Below are positions 27,864-38,053 of a DNA stretch of 64,000 nucleotides, piece by piece. The notes beneath the pieces are model-generated. The model searched no databases and was not told the DNA's origin. It saw only the letters and a list, made by a program, of their open reading frames with translations. Every line of letters begins with the position of its first letter. The first letter of the stretch is position 1. Both the position numbers and the translations under genes were made by a program. Source of the DNA: Methylophilus sp. Leaf416. Lineage in GTDB: Bacteria > Pseudomonadota > Gammaproteobacteria > Burkholderiales > Methylophilaceae. The stretch lies in contig NZ_LMQS01000004.1 of the NCBI RefSeq assembly GCF_001424665.1, positions 437,680 through 501,679 of the forward strand. Reading direction: 5' to 3'.

Positions 27864-28344
27864 AAGTTTGTCCGTTAACTCTAATCCAACCACCTTGACG
27901 ACCTTGCGGATCATGATGCGTCCAATGCATGATGCCGCCCTTGGGGTTGTAAATATATTCACCTCTAAACACGACTGGATCACCGACGTTTAACTGCTCG
28001 ACGCGAGGAGCTAGATCGATATTGTGTGCAAATAACAATGTCTGTTCAGGCGTAATGCTCACAAGAAAGCGCTGATGCCTTGCACCCTTGGTGTCATCCG
28101 GTAATAGCTTTTTCACAACGCCGCTACCTTCCAGCCAGACATGGCTTTGCTTGTGCGCAAATGCCTGTTTAATGGCTGCATTGTCTTCAGTGATCAGACC
28201 AGAAGACAGTGATTGCAGGTTAATCGTCTGCGCCTGCGATTTCACCTCAACGGTTGATTGCGGCTGATTGCTTACGGTCTGTTGCGACGCTTGCTGGCAA
28301 GCTGCCAGTAAACATAACACCGCAATCAGCAAATAATGCTTCAT
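27856..28344 (-). CDS. DUF3465 lipoprotein inserted in the trp operon
   Basis: The protein starts with a signal peptide and a lipobox, LLAAC, with the lipid cysteine at residue 16, so it is probably a lipoprotein. After a Gln/Ser-rich linker, residues about 60-160 match DUF3465: [29 protein letters not shown] and the [15 protein letters not shown] end. The role is unknown; an OB-like fold has been suggested for such domains. It overlaps trpD by four bases (ATGA) and trpC by eight, so it is translated as part of the trp message although nothing links it to tryptophan. Confidence 0.8.
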   Translation of the reverse strand: MKHYLLIAVLCLLAACQQASQQTVSNQPQSTVEVKSQAQTINLQSLSSGLITEDNAAIKQAFAHKQSHVWLEGSGVVKKLLPDDTKGARHQRFLVSITPEQTLLFAHNIDLAPRVEQLNVGDPVVFRGEYIYNPKGGIMHWTHHDPQGRQGGWIRVNGQTYE

Positions 28345-29366
28345 GCGGCTTGGCTCAACGCCTTTAATTGCTGCAATTTATTCAACGCATTGCCCGAATC
28401 AATTGACGCTGCCGCTTGTGCAATCCCTGACGATAAATCTTTAGCAAGCCCAGAAACATAAATGGCGGCGCCAGCATTCAGCAACACAATATCTCTTGCC
28501 GGACCTTTTTCGCCAGATAACAGGCCAAGGATAATTTCGCTGGAATGCTGCGCGCTTTCAACGCGTATGCTGTTGATATCATGCAATGGCATGCCAAACT
28601 GCGCTGGATTCACTGTGTATTCCGTGATGCTCCCATTTTTGAGTTCGGACACGTAGGTGTCTGCAGAAAAAGAGATTTCATCCATTTCATCGGCGCTATG
28701 CACGACCATCACATGTTCGCTGCCTAGTTGCTTTAAAGTTTGCGCTAATAATGGCACCAGATCACGGTGGAACACGCCCATGACCTGGCGTTTGGCACCG
28801 GCCGGATTGGTCATTGGCCCCAGCAGGTTAAACATGGTACGCACACCCAGCTCCCGACGTACCGGCGCCGCATATTTCATGGCAGAGTGGTGGTTGGGCG
28901 CAAACATAAAGCCGATACCTGCCTCATTGACACAGCGCACCACCTGTTCAGGTGTCAGAGCGATATTCACTCCCAGCGCTTCCAGCACATCGGCGGAGCC
29001 ACTTTTTGAAGAAGCCGCCCGGCCGCCATGCTTGGCGATTTTTGCGCCTGCACCTGCGGCCACAAAGGCTGATGCAGTCGAGACGTTAAATACCTTGTTC
29101 GGCGCGCCGCCAGTACCACAGGTATCAATCAAGTGACGGGTATCGCTGATATCCACTTTGCTGGAAAGCTCGCGCATCATTTGTGCCGCTGCGGCGATTT
29201 CGGTCACGGTTTCGCCTTTGACACGTAGGGCAGACAAGAAACCGGCAATCTGGATCTGGGTAAACTCCCCGCTCATGATCTGGCGCATGATTTCCAGCAT
29301 TTCTTCATGCGTGAAATCGGTGTGGTCTATCAGCCGCTGTATTGCGATTTTAGGCGTGATGGCCAT
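28341..29366 (-). CDS. trpD: anthranilate phosphoribosyltransferase
   Basis: TrpD transfers the phosphoribosyl group from PRPP to anthranilate. The PRPP and metal motifs are evident: DTCGTGGAPNKVFNVSTAS, KHGGRAASSKSGSADVLEAL, and the conserved RRELGVRTMFNLLGPMTNP. Its 341 residues are normal. Its start overlaps the trpG stop by one base (TAATG). Confidence 0.96.
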   Translation of the reverse strand: MAITPKIAIQRLIDHTDFTHEEMLEIMRQIMSGEFTQIQIAGFLSALRVKGETVTEIAAAAQMMRELSSKVDISDTRHLIDTCGTGGAPNKVFNVSTASAFVAAGAGAKIAKHGGRAASSKSGSADVLEALGVNIALTPEQVVRCVNEAGIGFMFAPNHHSAMKYAAPVRRELGVRTMFNLLGPMTNPAGAKRQVMGVFHRDLVPLLAQTLKQLGSEHVMVVHSADEMDEISFSADTYVSELKNGSITEYTVNPAQFGMPLHDINSIRVESAQHSSEIILGLLSGEKGPARDIVLLNAGAAIYVSGLAKDLSSGIAQAAASIDSGNALNKLQQLKALSQAA

Positions 29367-29932
29367 TAATAGCCTTTCAGGAAGTTATCCAGCAATGCAT
29401 GCCCGTGTTCGGTCAGAATCGACTCCGGGTGGAACTGCACGCCTTCTATCGCCAGGGTTTTATGCCGGACGCCCATGATCTCGCCATCGTCAGTCCAGGC
29501 GGTGATTTCCAGGCAATCCGGAATGGTTTCGCGCTCAATCACCAGCGAATGGTAGCGGGTGGCCGTATACGGGTTAGGCAGGTTTCTGAACACACCGGCA
29601 TTGGTATGGCGGATCAATGAAGTTTTACCATGCATCAGCGTTTTGGCTTTGATGATGTTGCCGCCAAAGGCCTGGCCTATGCTCTGGTGACCCAAGCACA
29701 CGCCCAGCAAAGGAATCTTGCCGGCAAACTCGTGAATGAGTGGCACCGAAATCCCGGCCTCATTTGGCGTACACGGGCCTGGAGAAATCACGATTTTTTC
29801 CGGTTGCATCGCTTTGATCTGCTCCAGCGTGATCTCATCGTTTCTGTGCACATGCACGTCTTGTCCCAACTCGCCCAGGTATTGCACCAGGTTGTAGGTA
29901 AAAGAGTCATAGTTATCGATCATTAACAACAT
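29366..29932 (-). CDS. trpG: anthranilate synthase glutamine amidotransferase subunit
   Basis: This class I amidotransferase supplies ammonia to TrpE. The catalytic triad is visible: Cys in [15 protein letters not shown] (about residue 79) and His-Glu in [11 protein letters not shown] near the C-terminus, plus [12 protein letters not shown]. Its 188 residues match the family. It can also serve folate synthesis as the PabA partner in organisms with one copy; nothing here decides that. Confidence 0.95.
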   Translation of the reverse strand: MLLMIDNYDSFTYNLVQYLGELGQDVHVHRNDEITLEQIKAMQPEKIVISPGPCTPNEAGISVPLIHEFAGKIPLLGVCLGHQSIGQAFGGNIIKAKTLMHGKTSLIRHTNAGVFRNLPNPYTATRYHSLVIERETIPDCLEITAWTDDGEIMGVRHKTLAIEGVQFHPESILTEHGHALLDNFLKGY

Positions 29933-29934
29933 AT

Positions 29935-31440
29935 TCAGGCTCCTTTTCCTGTTAATTGGGCTGCGCTATCCAGACCGGCTTGTACTAACTCGGCGGCACG
30001 GATAACGGCTTTGGCCTTATTCTGGGTTTCATCCCATTCATTTTGCGGAATCGAATCTGCCACAATGCCTGCCCCAGCCTGTACATAGAGTTTTTTGTCT
30101 TTAATGACGGCGGTACGGATGGCAATCGCCACATCCATATCGCCGTTAAATCCCAGGTAACCAACCGCACCAGCGTAAATACCTCGCTTGGATGGCTCCA
30201 GTTCTTCAATGATTTCCATGGCGCGTACTTTCGGTGCACCGGAAACTGTGCCTGCGGTGAAAGTCGCTTTCAGCACATCAATCGCATCCAGTCCCGGTTT
30301 AAGCTGGCCTTCGACATTGCTGACGATGTGCATGACATGTGAATAACGCTCAATCGTCATATTGTCGGTGACCTTTACTGTCCCCGTTAGCGCGACACGG
30401 CCAACATCATTACGGCCCAAATCCATTAATTGCACATGCTCGGCACGCTCTTTAGGGTCAGCCAGCAGCTCGGCTTCCAGTGCCAGGTCATGGTCGCGGT
30501 TTTTGCCGCGTGGGCGTGTACCGGCAATCGGGCGAGAGGTGACAGTGGTGTTATCCAGCCTCACCAGGATTTCCGGCGAAGCGCCGACTACGTGATGGTC
30601 ACCCATATCGTAGTAGAACATATATGGGGATGGATTCAGGCTGCGCAATGCGCGGTAAAGGCTGAGCGGAGAAGCGTCAAAATCCTGTGACATGCGCTGG
30701 CTAAGTACCACCTGCATGATGTCGCCTTCCAGGATATATTGCTGGGCGGTTTTCACTGCCGTCTTGAAGTTGTCTTCACCAAATTCTGATAATGCCTGGG
30801 TTTTACTGGTAGGCAGCGCCGCCGGGATTTCGACCTGGGCACGCAGTTTTGCCAGTAATGCCTGCATACGATCACGTGCAGCTTCGTAGGCATTCGGCTG
30901 CGCCGGGTCGGCATAGACAATAAAATACAGTTTGCTGGACAGGTTATCGATAACGGCGATTTGTTCAGACACCATTAGCAGGATATCCGGCGTGCCTATC
31001 GCATCCGGCTTTTTCTGCTTGCCCAGGCGTTTCTCAATATATTGAATCGTCTCGTAACCAAAATAACCGGCCAGGCCACCGGTAAAACGGGGCAAACCTT
31101 CATACGGCGGTGTTTTAAACCTTGCCTGGTAGGCTTTGATAAAGTCCAGCGGGTTTTGGTCGTTATGCGACTCGATGACTGTGTCGTCGTGGATCACCTG
31201 CAATTGCCTGTCACGCACCTCAATGCGTGTGGTGGCAGGCAGGCCGATAATTGAATAGCGGCCAAAGCGTTCGCCGCCTTGTACGCTTTCAAGCAAATAA
31301 GAGTAGGGTTGGTTAGCCAGCTTGAGATACAGCGACAGCGGCGTATCGAGGTCGGCAAAGGTTTCCATCACCAGCGGGATACGGTTGTACCCTTGCGCCG
31401 CCAGCGCGTCAAATTCGGTCTTGCTCAGAGTGCTTAACAT
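29935..31440 (-). CDS. trpE: anthranilate synthase component I
   Basis: TrpE converts chorismate to anthranilate with ammonia from TrpG. The C-terminal chorismate-binding domain carries [48 protein letters not shown] and [20 protein letters not shown]. The feedback-site element LLES lies at about residue 49. The 501 residues are normal. It starts the trpEGDC run; no leader peptide with tandem Trp codons was found upstream. Confidence 0.96.
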   Translation of the reverse strand: MLSTLSKTEFDALAAQGYNRIPLVMETFADLDTPLSLYLKLANQPYSYLLESVQGGERFGRYSIIGLPATTRIEVRDRQLQVIHDDTVIESHNDQNPLDFIKAYQARFKTPPYEGLPRFTGGLAGYFGYETIQYIEKRLGKQKKPDAIGTPDILLMVSEQIAVIDNLSSKLYFIVYADPAQPNAYEAARDRMQALLAKLRAQVEIPAALPTSKTQALSEFGEDNFKTAVKTAQQYILEGDIMQVVLSQRMSQDFDASPLSLYRALRSLNPSPYMFYYDMGDHHVVGASPEILVRLDNTTVTSRPIAGTRPRGKNRDHDLALEAELLADPKERAEHVQLMDLGRNDVGRVALTGTVKVTDNMTIERYSHVMHIVSNVEGQLKPGLDAIDVLKATFTAGTVSGAPKVRAMEIIEELEPSKRGIYAGAVGYLGFNGDMDVAIAIRTAVIKDKKLYVQAGAGIVADSIPQNEWDETQNKAKAVIRAAELVQAGLDSAAQLTGKGA

Positions 31441-31649
31441 GATGCTTTTTCCAGATTGTTCGTTGAGTGTGTTGCTTCATCAGAGGCAACAGATTAGTGC
31501 AAATAACGCGAACTATTTTTTTTTAAGGCAGGGCGCCTGCGGGCTGTCCCTAGTCTAGCTAAGTTAGCCCCGCCACGAACGACGCCAGCTTAACACTGGC
31601 CAACTGGAAGAATGATGAGCACAAAACATCATGATATTTAAATAGTTTT

Positions 31650-32339
31650 TTATCCCCGCTTTAAGAGAGCGGGTAACTCCAGCAAGTCCACCACCTCGGT
31701 GAGCTGCTGCACCGTGGCATCCACGGTTGCCTCGTCAATCGGGCGACCCTGATTATACCCATAAGGCACGGTGACTACAAAGCATCCTGCTGCCTGCGCT
31801 GCCTGGATATCGGTTTCCGAGTCCCCTACCAGCACGGCCTCAGCGGGCAACACGCCTAGTTTTTGGCAAATATGCAACAGCGGCAGCGGGTCGGGTTTCT
31901 TTTTGGGTAAAGTATCGCCTGAAACGACGATTTTAAAAAAATCGGCCAGGTCGGCTTTTTCCAGCAAAGGCATAGTAAATTTTTCGGGTTTATTGGTTAC
32001 GCAGGCGAGCAGGTAACCATGCGCCTTCAATTGCTGTAGAGCTGCAACCACGGTGGGAAATGGCTGGCTGTCAGTTGCATTTTTCTCGTAAAAATCATGG
32101 TATAGCGGCTGAGCTTGGGTAAACAGTTCAGCGTCGGGTTCTTCATGCGGATTCCCGGTCAGGCAACGCTTGATCAGGTTTTGCACGCCTTCACCAATAT
32201 AGGTGCTGATCTGTGCCTGTGGCAGCATAGGCTTGCCTAGTGCCACCAGCATACGATTGGCGGCTTCGGCAATTTGCGGTGCGGTATCAAGCAGGGTACC
32301 GTCCAGATCGAACATCACCAGCTTGACTTGAAACCGCAT
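31650..32339 (-). CDS. gph: phosphoglycolate phosphatase (HAD family)
   Basis: Gph dephosphorylates 2-phosphoglycolate. The HAD motif I MFDLDGTLLDTAP is at the N-terminus, followed by a helical cap, CVTNKP (motif II), the lysine of KKPDPLPLLH (motif III) and VGDSETDIQAAQAAG (motif IV). An upstream GTG codon directly before the ATG is an alternative start. The rpe-gph-trpE order is conserved in many proteobacteria, which supports Gph over other HAD roles. Confidence 0.9.
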   Translation of the reverse strand: MRFQVKLVMFDLDGTLLDTAPQIAEAANRMLVALGKPMLPQAQISTYIGEGVQNLIKRCLTGNPHEEPDAELFTQAQPLYHDFYEKNATDSQPFPTVVAALQQLKAHGYLLACVTNKPEKFTMPLLEKADLADFFKIVVSGDTLPKKKPDPLPLLHICQKLGVLPAEAVLVGDSETDIQAAQAAGCFVVTVPYGYNQGRPIDEATVDATVQQLTEVVDLLELPALLKRG

Positions 32340-32359
32340 CACAACAGACTTTTATAAAA

Positions 32360-33067
32360 TTAAACAGTCGCTAAAGAAGCGCGCATCGCCGCTACAACAG
32401 TGTCGTATCGGTTAGGGTCGGTGTCTTTAGGTGAACCGAAAATCGCGCTACCGGCTACAAATGTATCAGCACCGGCTTTGGCGATGTCAGCGATGTTGTT
32501 GGCGTTTACGCCACCATCCACTTCCAGCCAGATCTGGCGGCCGGTTTTCTCGTAGTAGGCATCAATACGTGCACGTGCTTCTTTTAATTTGTTCAGTGTT
32601 TCCGGAATGAATTTCTGGCCGCCAAAACCCGGGTTAACCGACATCAGCAAAATCATGTCGACTTTGTCCATCACGTAATCAAGGTAGTGCAATGGTGTTG
32701 CCGGATTGAATACCAGGCCCGATTTACAGCCGCTATCACGCACCAGCGCCAGACTGCGGTCAATGTGGTCAGACGCTTCCGGGTGGAAAGTGATGATATC
32801 GGCACCGGCTTTGGCGAAGTCAGGAATAATGCGGTCAACCGGTTTTACCATCAGGTGCACGTCGATCAATGCGCCGACGTTATGTGACAAATCGCGAATG
32901 GCATCGCATACGAGCGGTCCAATCGTCAGGTTAGGCACATAGTGATTGTCCATCACGTCAAAGTGGACGATGTCGGTACCGGATTTGATCACGTTTTCAA
33001 TTTCTTCACCTAATTTGGCGAAGTTGGCAGAAAGAATACTGGGGGCAATGCGAAAAGTTTTGTCCAT
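32360..33067 (-). CDS. rpe: ribulose-phosphate 3-epimerase
   Basis: Rpe interconverts ribulose 5-phosphate and xylulose 5-phosphate; in a ribulose-monophosphate methylotroph it helps regenerate the formaldehyde acceptor. The start [17 protein letters not shown] fits the family; the frame runs 16 codons further upstream without a likely start. Metal ligands sit in [13 protein letters not shown] and DIHLMVKP-like DVHLMVKP, with [12 protein letters not shown] and LEVDGGVN. 235 residues. Confidence 0.96.
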   Translation of the reverse strand: MDKTFRIAPSILSANFAKLGEEIENVIKSGTDIVHFDVMDNHYVPNLTIGPLVCDAIRDLSHNVGALIDVHLMVKPVDRIIPDFAKAGADIITFHPEASDHIDRSLALVRDSGCKSGLVFNPATPLHYLDYVMDKVDMILLMSVNPGFGGQKFIPETLNKLKEARARIDAYYEKTGRQIWLEVDGGVNANNIADIAKAGADTFVAGSAIFGSPKDTDPNRYDTVVAAMRASLATV

Positions 33068-33404
33068 GCTGGTGTTCCGTATCTGAAGTTCAATGAAATA
33101 AATCTGAGAAAACACGTAATCAGCGGCTACGCGGGCAAATTGCTGCGTTCCGTGCGCCTTGCACTTTATCCCGCCACTTGCTTATTTCGAGTTTTCTGAA
33201 AATTTTTATTGTAAAACCAATATTTTACCGTCATTCGGAGTCAAATACCATTCCACGCCAAATTGACAGGATTCTTGCTTGCTAACCGCTAATGTAAGAA
33301 AATGTCGGCACCTTTGCTACGGGCACCAATCGAATCAACCATGAACGACCTGCATGCGTTAGTTTATTTATCTCTTTGCCTGCTCTCAAAGGTAAAATAG
33401 CGCT
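33068..33404. other. rpe-hemA intergenic region with a ~90-bp palindromic structure
   Basis: AGAAAAC (33107-33113) pairs with GTTTTCT (33191-33197), enclosing GCGGG/CCCGC and a GTGC/GCAC hairpin around the centre. The stretch contains TGCTGCGTTCCGTGCGCC, a GC-rich structured sequence of a style seen between genes in betaproteobacteria. It may be a bidirectional promoter structure, a dispersed repeat or a small RNA. The rest of the gap should hold the divergent rpe and hemA promoters; a TTGACA lies at 33263 but no well-spaced -10 was found. Confidence 0.5.
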
Positions 33405-34664
33405 ATGCAACTGTTTACCATTGGTGTGAACCACACCACCGCACCAATCGCTATCCGCGAAAACGTTGCGTTCAACAACGAAAACCTGCCGCATGCGCTG
33501 GAAGATCTGACGCGCCACAACGTGTCCGAAGTTGCCATTCTTTCCACCTGCAACCGTACTGAAATCTATGTGCAGTCTATCCGGCCAGAAACCGTCATCG
33601 ACTGGCTTGCCAACTACCACAAGCTGGAAGCTCAGCAGTTGATGCCTTATACCTACACACTGAGCAGCCACGAAGCGGTCAAACATGCATTCCGCGTTGC
33701 CAGTGGCCTGGATAGCATGGTGCTGGGTGAGGCGCAAATTCTTGGGCAGTTCAAGCAATCGGTAAAAATTGCACAGGATGTTGGTACATTGGGCACCATG
33801 CTGCACAAATTGTTCCAGCGTACGTTTGAAGTCGCCAAAGAAGTACGCACCAATACCGATATTGGCGGCAGCTCGATTTCGATGGCCGCCGCCGCGGTGA
33901 AACTGGCACAACGTATTTTTGGTGACCTAAGCGCACAGAGCGTGCTGTTTATCGGTGCCGGTGAAATGATAGAGCTGTGTGCCGACCATTTTGCCGCACA
34001 AAAACCGAAAAAAATCACTGTCGCTAACCGCACCCTGGAGCGTGGCGAACAACTTGCAGACAAAATCCGCAGCCAGGGTTTGAATATGCAGGCTATTTTG
34101 CTGAATGACCTGCCAGAACGCTTTCACGAGTTTGATATTGTGATTACCAGTACAGCCAGCCAGTTACCACTGGTAGGCTTGGGCATGGTGGAGCGCGCGA
34201 TCAAGATGCGTAAACACCGTCCGATGTTTATGGTCGATTTGGCAGTACCACGCGATATTGAGCCTGAAGTCTCAGCATTAGACGATGTGTTTTTATACAC
34301 GGTAGATGACCTGGCGCAAGTCGTCTCGGAAGGCATAGGTAATCGCCAGGAAGCGGCGGTGAATGCCGAGTTGATCGTCAACGCACGTGTAGAGCACTTT
34401 ATGCATTGGCTCAAGCAGCGCGAAGCAGTGCCCACAATTAAAGCCCTGCGTGACCAGGCGGATACAGTGCGGAAAGCCGAACTTGAAAAAGCACTCAAGC
34501 TGCTGCAAAAAGGCGAATCGCCGGAAAAAGCGCTCGAACAACTCAGCAATGCACTGACCAATAAGTTTTTACATGGCCCCAGTCATGTGCTCAACAATAG
34601 CCAAGGCGATGCTCATGCGCATATCGAGCATCTGGTGAAACAACTTTTCCAGTTAAAAGATTAA
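33405..34664 (+). CDS. hemA: glutamyl-tRNA reductase
   Basis: HemA reduces Glu-tRNA to glutamate semialdehyde, the first step of C5 tetrapyrrole synthesis. The nucleophilic cysteine is Cys49 in [10 protein letters not shown]. The substrate loop [15 protein letters not shown], the NADPH domain [14 protein letters not shown] and the [12 protein letters not shown] motif follow, with a C-terminal dimerisation helix. 419 residues is normal. It is divergent from rpe. Confidence 0.96.
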   Translation: MQLFTIGVNHTTAPIAIRENVAFNNENLPHALEDLTRHNVSEVAILSTCNRTEIYVQSIRPETVIDWLANYHKLEAQQLMPYTYTLSSHEAVKHAFRVASGLDSMVLGEAQILGQFKQSVKIAQDVGTLGTMLHKLFQRTFEVAKEVRTNTDIGGSSISMAAAAVKLAQRIFGDLSAQSVLFIGAGEMIELCADHFAAQKPKKITVANRTLERGEQLADKIRSQGLNMQAILLNDLPERFHEFDIVITSTASQLPLVGLGMVERAIKMRKHRPMFMVDLAVPRDIEPEVSALDDVFLYTVDDLAQVVSEGIGNRQEAAVNAELIVNARVEHFMHWLKQREAVPTIKALRDQADTVRKAELEKALKLLQKGESPEKALEQLSNALTNKFLHGPSHVLNNSQGDAHAHIEHLVKQLFQLKD

Positions 34665-34730
34665 TTTAATTGAGTATGACCAAAGCTGGCGGAAGACATT
34701 GCAGCCAGTATTGAATTTTAGGCAAACAAG

Positions 34731-35813
34731 ATGAAACCAAGTATGTTGCAAAAGCTCGCTAACTTAAGCGAGCGCCTCGAAGAAATTAACCGCCTGCTGA
34801 GCAGCGAAGGCGTGACTGACAACATGGATAATTACCGCAAGATCATGCAGGAGCATACGGAAATCACGCCTATTGTTGAGCAATATCATATTTATGTACA
34901 AACCGAATCCGACCTGAAAGAAGCGCATGCCATGCTTTCAGACCCGGAGATGAAAGAGTTTGCACAGGAAGAGATAGAGAGTAGCAAGCAGCGTCTGGAA
35001 GAGGTGGAATTGGCATTGCAAAAACTGTTACTGCCCAAAGACCCCAACGACGATAAAAGTATTTTCCTCGAAGTGCGTGCCGGCACCGGTGGTGATGAAT
35101 CCGGCCTGTTTGCCGGCGATCTGTTCCGCATGTACTCGCGCTATGCTGACCGCCAGGGTTGGAAGGTGGAAATTGTCTCTGCCAACGAAGGTGAAGTGGG
35201 TGGTTACAAGGAGATTATTGCCAAGATCAATGGTTATGGTGCCTACTCAAAACTCAAATTCGAATCCGGTGGTCACCGCGTACAACGCGTGCCGGATACT
35301 GAAACCCAGGGCCGTATCCACACCTCGGCCTGTACGGTAGCCATTCTGCCTGAAGTGGAAGAAGTCGGTGATGTGGAAATTAATCCCGCCGATATCCGTA
35401 TCGATACCTTCCGTGCCAGTGGTGCCGGTGGCCAGCACATCAACAAGACCGATTCTGCTGTGCGCATTACTCATGCACCTACCGGCATTGTCGTGGAATG
35501 TCAGGATGGCCGCAGCCAGCACGCCAACAAGGCACAAGCGATGCAGGTATTGGCGGCACGTATCAAAGCCAAACAAGTGGATGAACAGCAAAACAAGATC
35601 GCCTCGGAACGCCGCAACCTGATTGGTTCCGGTGACCGCTCGGAACGTATCCGTACTTACAATTACCCGCAAGGCCGGATTACCGACCACCGTATCAACC
35701 TGACTTTGTACAAGATTGAAGCGATTACCGAAGGTGATATGGACGAGTTGATAGGCGCCCTTTCCAATGAGTACCAGGCTGATCTGCTGGCGAGCCTGGG
35801 TGAAGAAAACTAA
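34731..35813 (+). CDS. prfA: peptide chain release factor 1
   Basis: RF1 ends translation at UAA and UAG. The GGQ motif in [17 protein letters not shown] (about residue 233) and the PxT-like stop-codon reader region, [16 protein letters not shown], identify a class I factor, and the 360-residue length and hemA-prfA-prmC order identify RF1. PrmC, which methylates the GGQ glutamine, is encoded 1.3 kb downstream. Confidence 0.97.
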   Translation: MKPSMLQKLANLSERLEEINRLLSSEGVTDNMDNYRKIMQEHTEITPIVEQYHIYVQTESDLKEAHAMLSDPEMKEFAQEEIESSKQRLEEVELALQKLLLPKDPNDDKSIFLEVRAGTGGDESGLFAGDLFRMYSRYADRQGWKVEIVSANEGEVGGYKEIIAKINGYGAYSKLKFESGGHRVQRVPDTETQGRIHTSACTVAILPEVEEVGDVEINPADIRIDTFRASGAGGQHINKTDSAVRITHAPTGIVVECQDGRSQHANKAQAMQVLAARIKAKQVDEQQNKIASERRNLIGSGDRSERIRTYNYPQGRITDHRINLTLYKIEAITEGDMDELIGALSNEYQADLLASLGEEN

Positions 35814-35833
35814 GCTTGGCATTTGACCACGCT

Positions 35834-36250
35834 ATGACACAAACAGACGACAAGCATCAAGGTGGTTGCCTCTGCGAAGCAGTGCGCTATGAGATTGCAG
35901 GTACCATCGAAAAAGTGGTTTATTGCCATTGCCAGCGTTGCCGCAAAGCGAGCGGTTCAGCCTTCGCAGCAGTTGCGCCGGTTTTGCAATCTCATTTTGT
36001 CATCACGCGTGGCCAGCAGCATTTAAAAAACTATCGCACTGAAGCTGGTGTAAATCGGACGTTTTGTGGTTTGTGCGGCTCTCCGATCATCGCTTACCGG
36101 GACAGTGATCCCGCTGTCTTGAGGGTGCGAATAGGGTCGCTGGATACGCCGCTGGAAGAAAAAGTTTCTGCGCACATATTCGTTGCGTCCAAAGCTGAAT
36201 GGCATGACATTCATGATGATGCGCCGCAATATGATGAACGCCCTTACTAG
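35834..36250 (+). CDS. GFA-family (glutathione-dependent formaldehyde-activating-like) zinc protein
   Basis: The protein has the Gfa/CENP-V fold markers: GGCLCEAVRYEI, the second zinc site YCHCQRCRKASGSAF, and FCGLCGSPI. Paracoccus Gfa was proposed to speed formaldehyde-glutathione adduct formation, but most homologues have unknown function, so a role in formaldehyde handling in this methylotroph is only suggestive. The ATG at 35834 fits the usual short lead before the first CxC; an in-frame TTG at 35816, just after the prfA stop, is possible. It interrupts the hemA-prfA-prmC series. Confidence 0.8.
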   Translation: MTQTDDKHQGGCLCEAVRYEIAGTIEKVVYCHCQRCRKASGSAFAAVAPVLQSHFVITRGQQHLKNYRTEAGVNRTFCGLCGSPIIAYRDSDPAVLRVRIGSLDTPLEEKVSAHIFVASKAEWHDIHDDAPQYDERPY

Positions 36251-36258
36251 CAATACTT

Positions 36259-37107
36259 ATGCATCAATTCCGTCTCCCCACCGCACCGCGCAGTATCCAA
36301 AAAGACCAGCCGATCAAATTTATTCTGGATAGTGAAGCAATCGATTGCCTGGCACATAATATTGCGCTGGTGCATGCAGGATTTGATGAGCAGGCATTCA
36401 AGCAGTTAGCGCTTACCAACATTGCGCCGCTTGGTTTTATGGACCGTTCAGCACATATTGCGGCCGCGCTGAAAGCTACTCTCCCTGCCAAATTTGCCGA
36501 TGCGACTGAAGTATTAATTAAAACGTTGACCCCAGCTAACGTGCATACCGAGCGCCTTGGGCTGAGCGTGTTTTTTTATCTGCCACATACCCGTTTTGTG
36601 GCGGAATATGGCCGTGATGTTTCGCACAACGCAGGTGAAGATCCGTTTGATACAGCCATGCATGCACAGTATGAATTAACCCGACGCTTTACCGCTGAAT
36701 TCTCCATCCGCCCATTCCTGATTCATGACTTTGACCGCACGCTCAACCAGATTACGCAATGGCTGGATGACCCGGATCCGCATGTGCGGCGCTTATGCTC
36801 GGAAGGTACCCGTTCCCGTTTGCCATGGGGGGCGCGCATTCCGCAACTGATTAAAGATCCGACGCCAACCTTGCCCATTCTGGATGCATTGAAAAGTGAT
36901 CCTAGTCTTTATGTGAGACGCAGTGTGGCCAATCATTTGGGGGATATTGCCAAAGACCACCCCGAGATTGCCTTTGAACTATGTGACCGCTGGTTGAGTA
37001 ACGCCGATAAAGAATTGAAGTGGGTCATCCGCCACGCAGTACGCCACCCGGCCAAACAAGGAAATGCCACGGCCATTGCCCTGCGTAAAGCCGCCGGAGG
37101 CAGATAG
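36259..37107 (+). CDS. DNA alkylation repair protein, AlkC/AlkD HEAT-like family
   Basis: The C-terminal half has HEAT-like helices with the strongly conserved DPDPHVRRLCSEGTRSRLPWG, DPSLYVRRSVANHLGDIAKDHP and KWVIRHAVRHPAKQG segments that mark the AlkC-type DNA glycosylases, which excise N3- and N7-alkylated bases. The N-terminus differs from AlkD. Its 282 residues suit the family. It lies between the GFA gene and prmC with 1-9 base gaps, so it is part of the same transcript. Confidence 0.82.
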   Translation: MHQFRLPTAPRSIQKDQPIKFILDSEAIDCLAHNIALVHAGFDEQAFKQLALTNIAPLGFMDRSAHIAAALKATLPAKFADATEVLIKTLTPANVHTERLGLSVFFYLPHTRFVAEYGRDVSHNAGEDPFDTAMHAQYELTRRFTAEFSIRPFLIHDFDRTLNQITQWLDDPDPHVRRLCSEGTRSRLPWGARIPQLIKDPTPTLPILDALKSDPSLYVRRSVANHLGDIAKDHPEIAFELCDRWLSNADKELKWVIRHAVRHPAKQGNATAIALRKAAGGR

Positions 37108-37108
37108 G

Positions 37109-37957
37109 ATGACACAACCTGTGCAACAACTATTGCAGTACGCGCGGCAACGATTGACAGAATCTGTTGCCGCGGCTGAGGCCAGTGTGGAGGCGCAAAT
37201 ACTGCTGATGCATGTGCTGGACGTTAACAGGGCCTGGTTGCTGGCACATGCGACTGATGCGGTGACTGAACAACAGGCTACAGATTTTAACCAGCTGGTA
37301 CAACGCCGTATGCAAGGCGAACCGGTGGCCTATATTCTTGGGTATCGCGAATTCTATGGCCTTAAGCTCAAGGTCACGCCAGCGACGCTGATTCCCCGCC
37401 CGGATACTGAAACCCTGGTAGAAGCAGCATTACAGAAAATTTCCAAACCCATGCAGATATTGGATCTGGGCACCGGTACTGGCGCCATTTCACTGGCAAT
37501 TGCAAATCAAGCCCCACATTCAAAGGTAATAGCGGTGGATGCTTCAGAATCTGCATTAGCAGTAGCCGAAGCTAACATGCGTGACCTGCAACTAAGCAAT
37601 CTAACCTTGTTGCATAGTGACTGGTTTTCACAGCTTGGCCAGCAGTCTTTTGACCTGATTGTTAGCAATCCACCGTATATCGAATCTGCTGACCAGCATT
37701 TATCGCAAGGTGATTTACGCTTTGAACCGCTGTCTGCGCTGGCCGCAGGCGAAGATGGCCTGGCGGATATACGGCAGATCATCGCAAAAGCACCATCACA
37801 TTTGAATAATAGTGGCTGGCTGATGCTGGAACATGGCTATAACCAGGCGGATGCTGTGCAGCAGCTCTATCAGGCAGCTGGATTTTTGAATATTCAAACC
37901 TTACACGATCTGGGCGGCAATCCCAGAGTCACGCTGGCGCAATGGCTGGCAACTTGA
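37109..37957 (+). CDS. prmC: release factor glutamine methyltransferase
   Basis: PrmC methylates the GGQ glutamine of release factors with SAM. The N-terminal substrate domain ends in the VAYILGYREFYGL motif; the catalytic domain has LDLGTGTGAISLAIA and the defining NPPY in LIVSNPPYIES. The ATG at 37109 starts one base after the previous stop; the frame extends upstream only inside the AlkC-like gene. 282 residues. Confidence 0.95.
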   Translation: MTQPVQQLLQYARQRLTESVAAAEASVEAQILLMHVLDVNRAWLLAHATDAVTEQQATDFNQLVQRRMQGEPVAYILGYREFYGLKLKVTPATLIPRPDTETLVEAALQKISKPMQILDLGTGTGAISLAIANQAPHSKVIAVDASESALAVAEANMRDLQLSNLTLLHSDWFSQLGQQSFDLIVSNPPYIESADQHLSQGDLRFEPLSALAAGEDGLADIRQIIAKAPSHLNNSGWLMLEHGYNQADAVQQLYQAAGFLNIQTLHDLGGNPRVTLAQWLAT

Positions 37958-38053
37958 CTACGGCTAGTAAACAATTCCCCTTAAAAGTAATTCCCCGCTG
38001 TGCACGATTCTTGCTGCAACCGGTCTATATCACTGCAGCAAGAAAGGCCGCTT

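Noticed and set aside
31441-31649. trp attenuator or leader peptide before trpE
   Set aside because: No short ORF with tandem Trp codons and no terminator hairpin followed by a U-run on the minus strand was found.
33282-33911. 209-codon minus-strand ORF across the hemA 5' part
   Set aside because: It is antisense to hemA, whose protein motifs are intact; the composition is that of a reverse-frame shadow.
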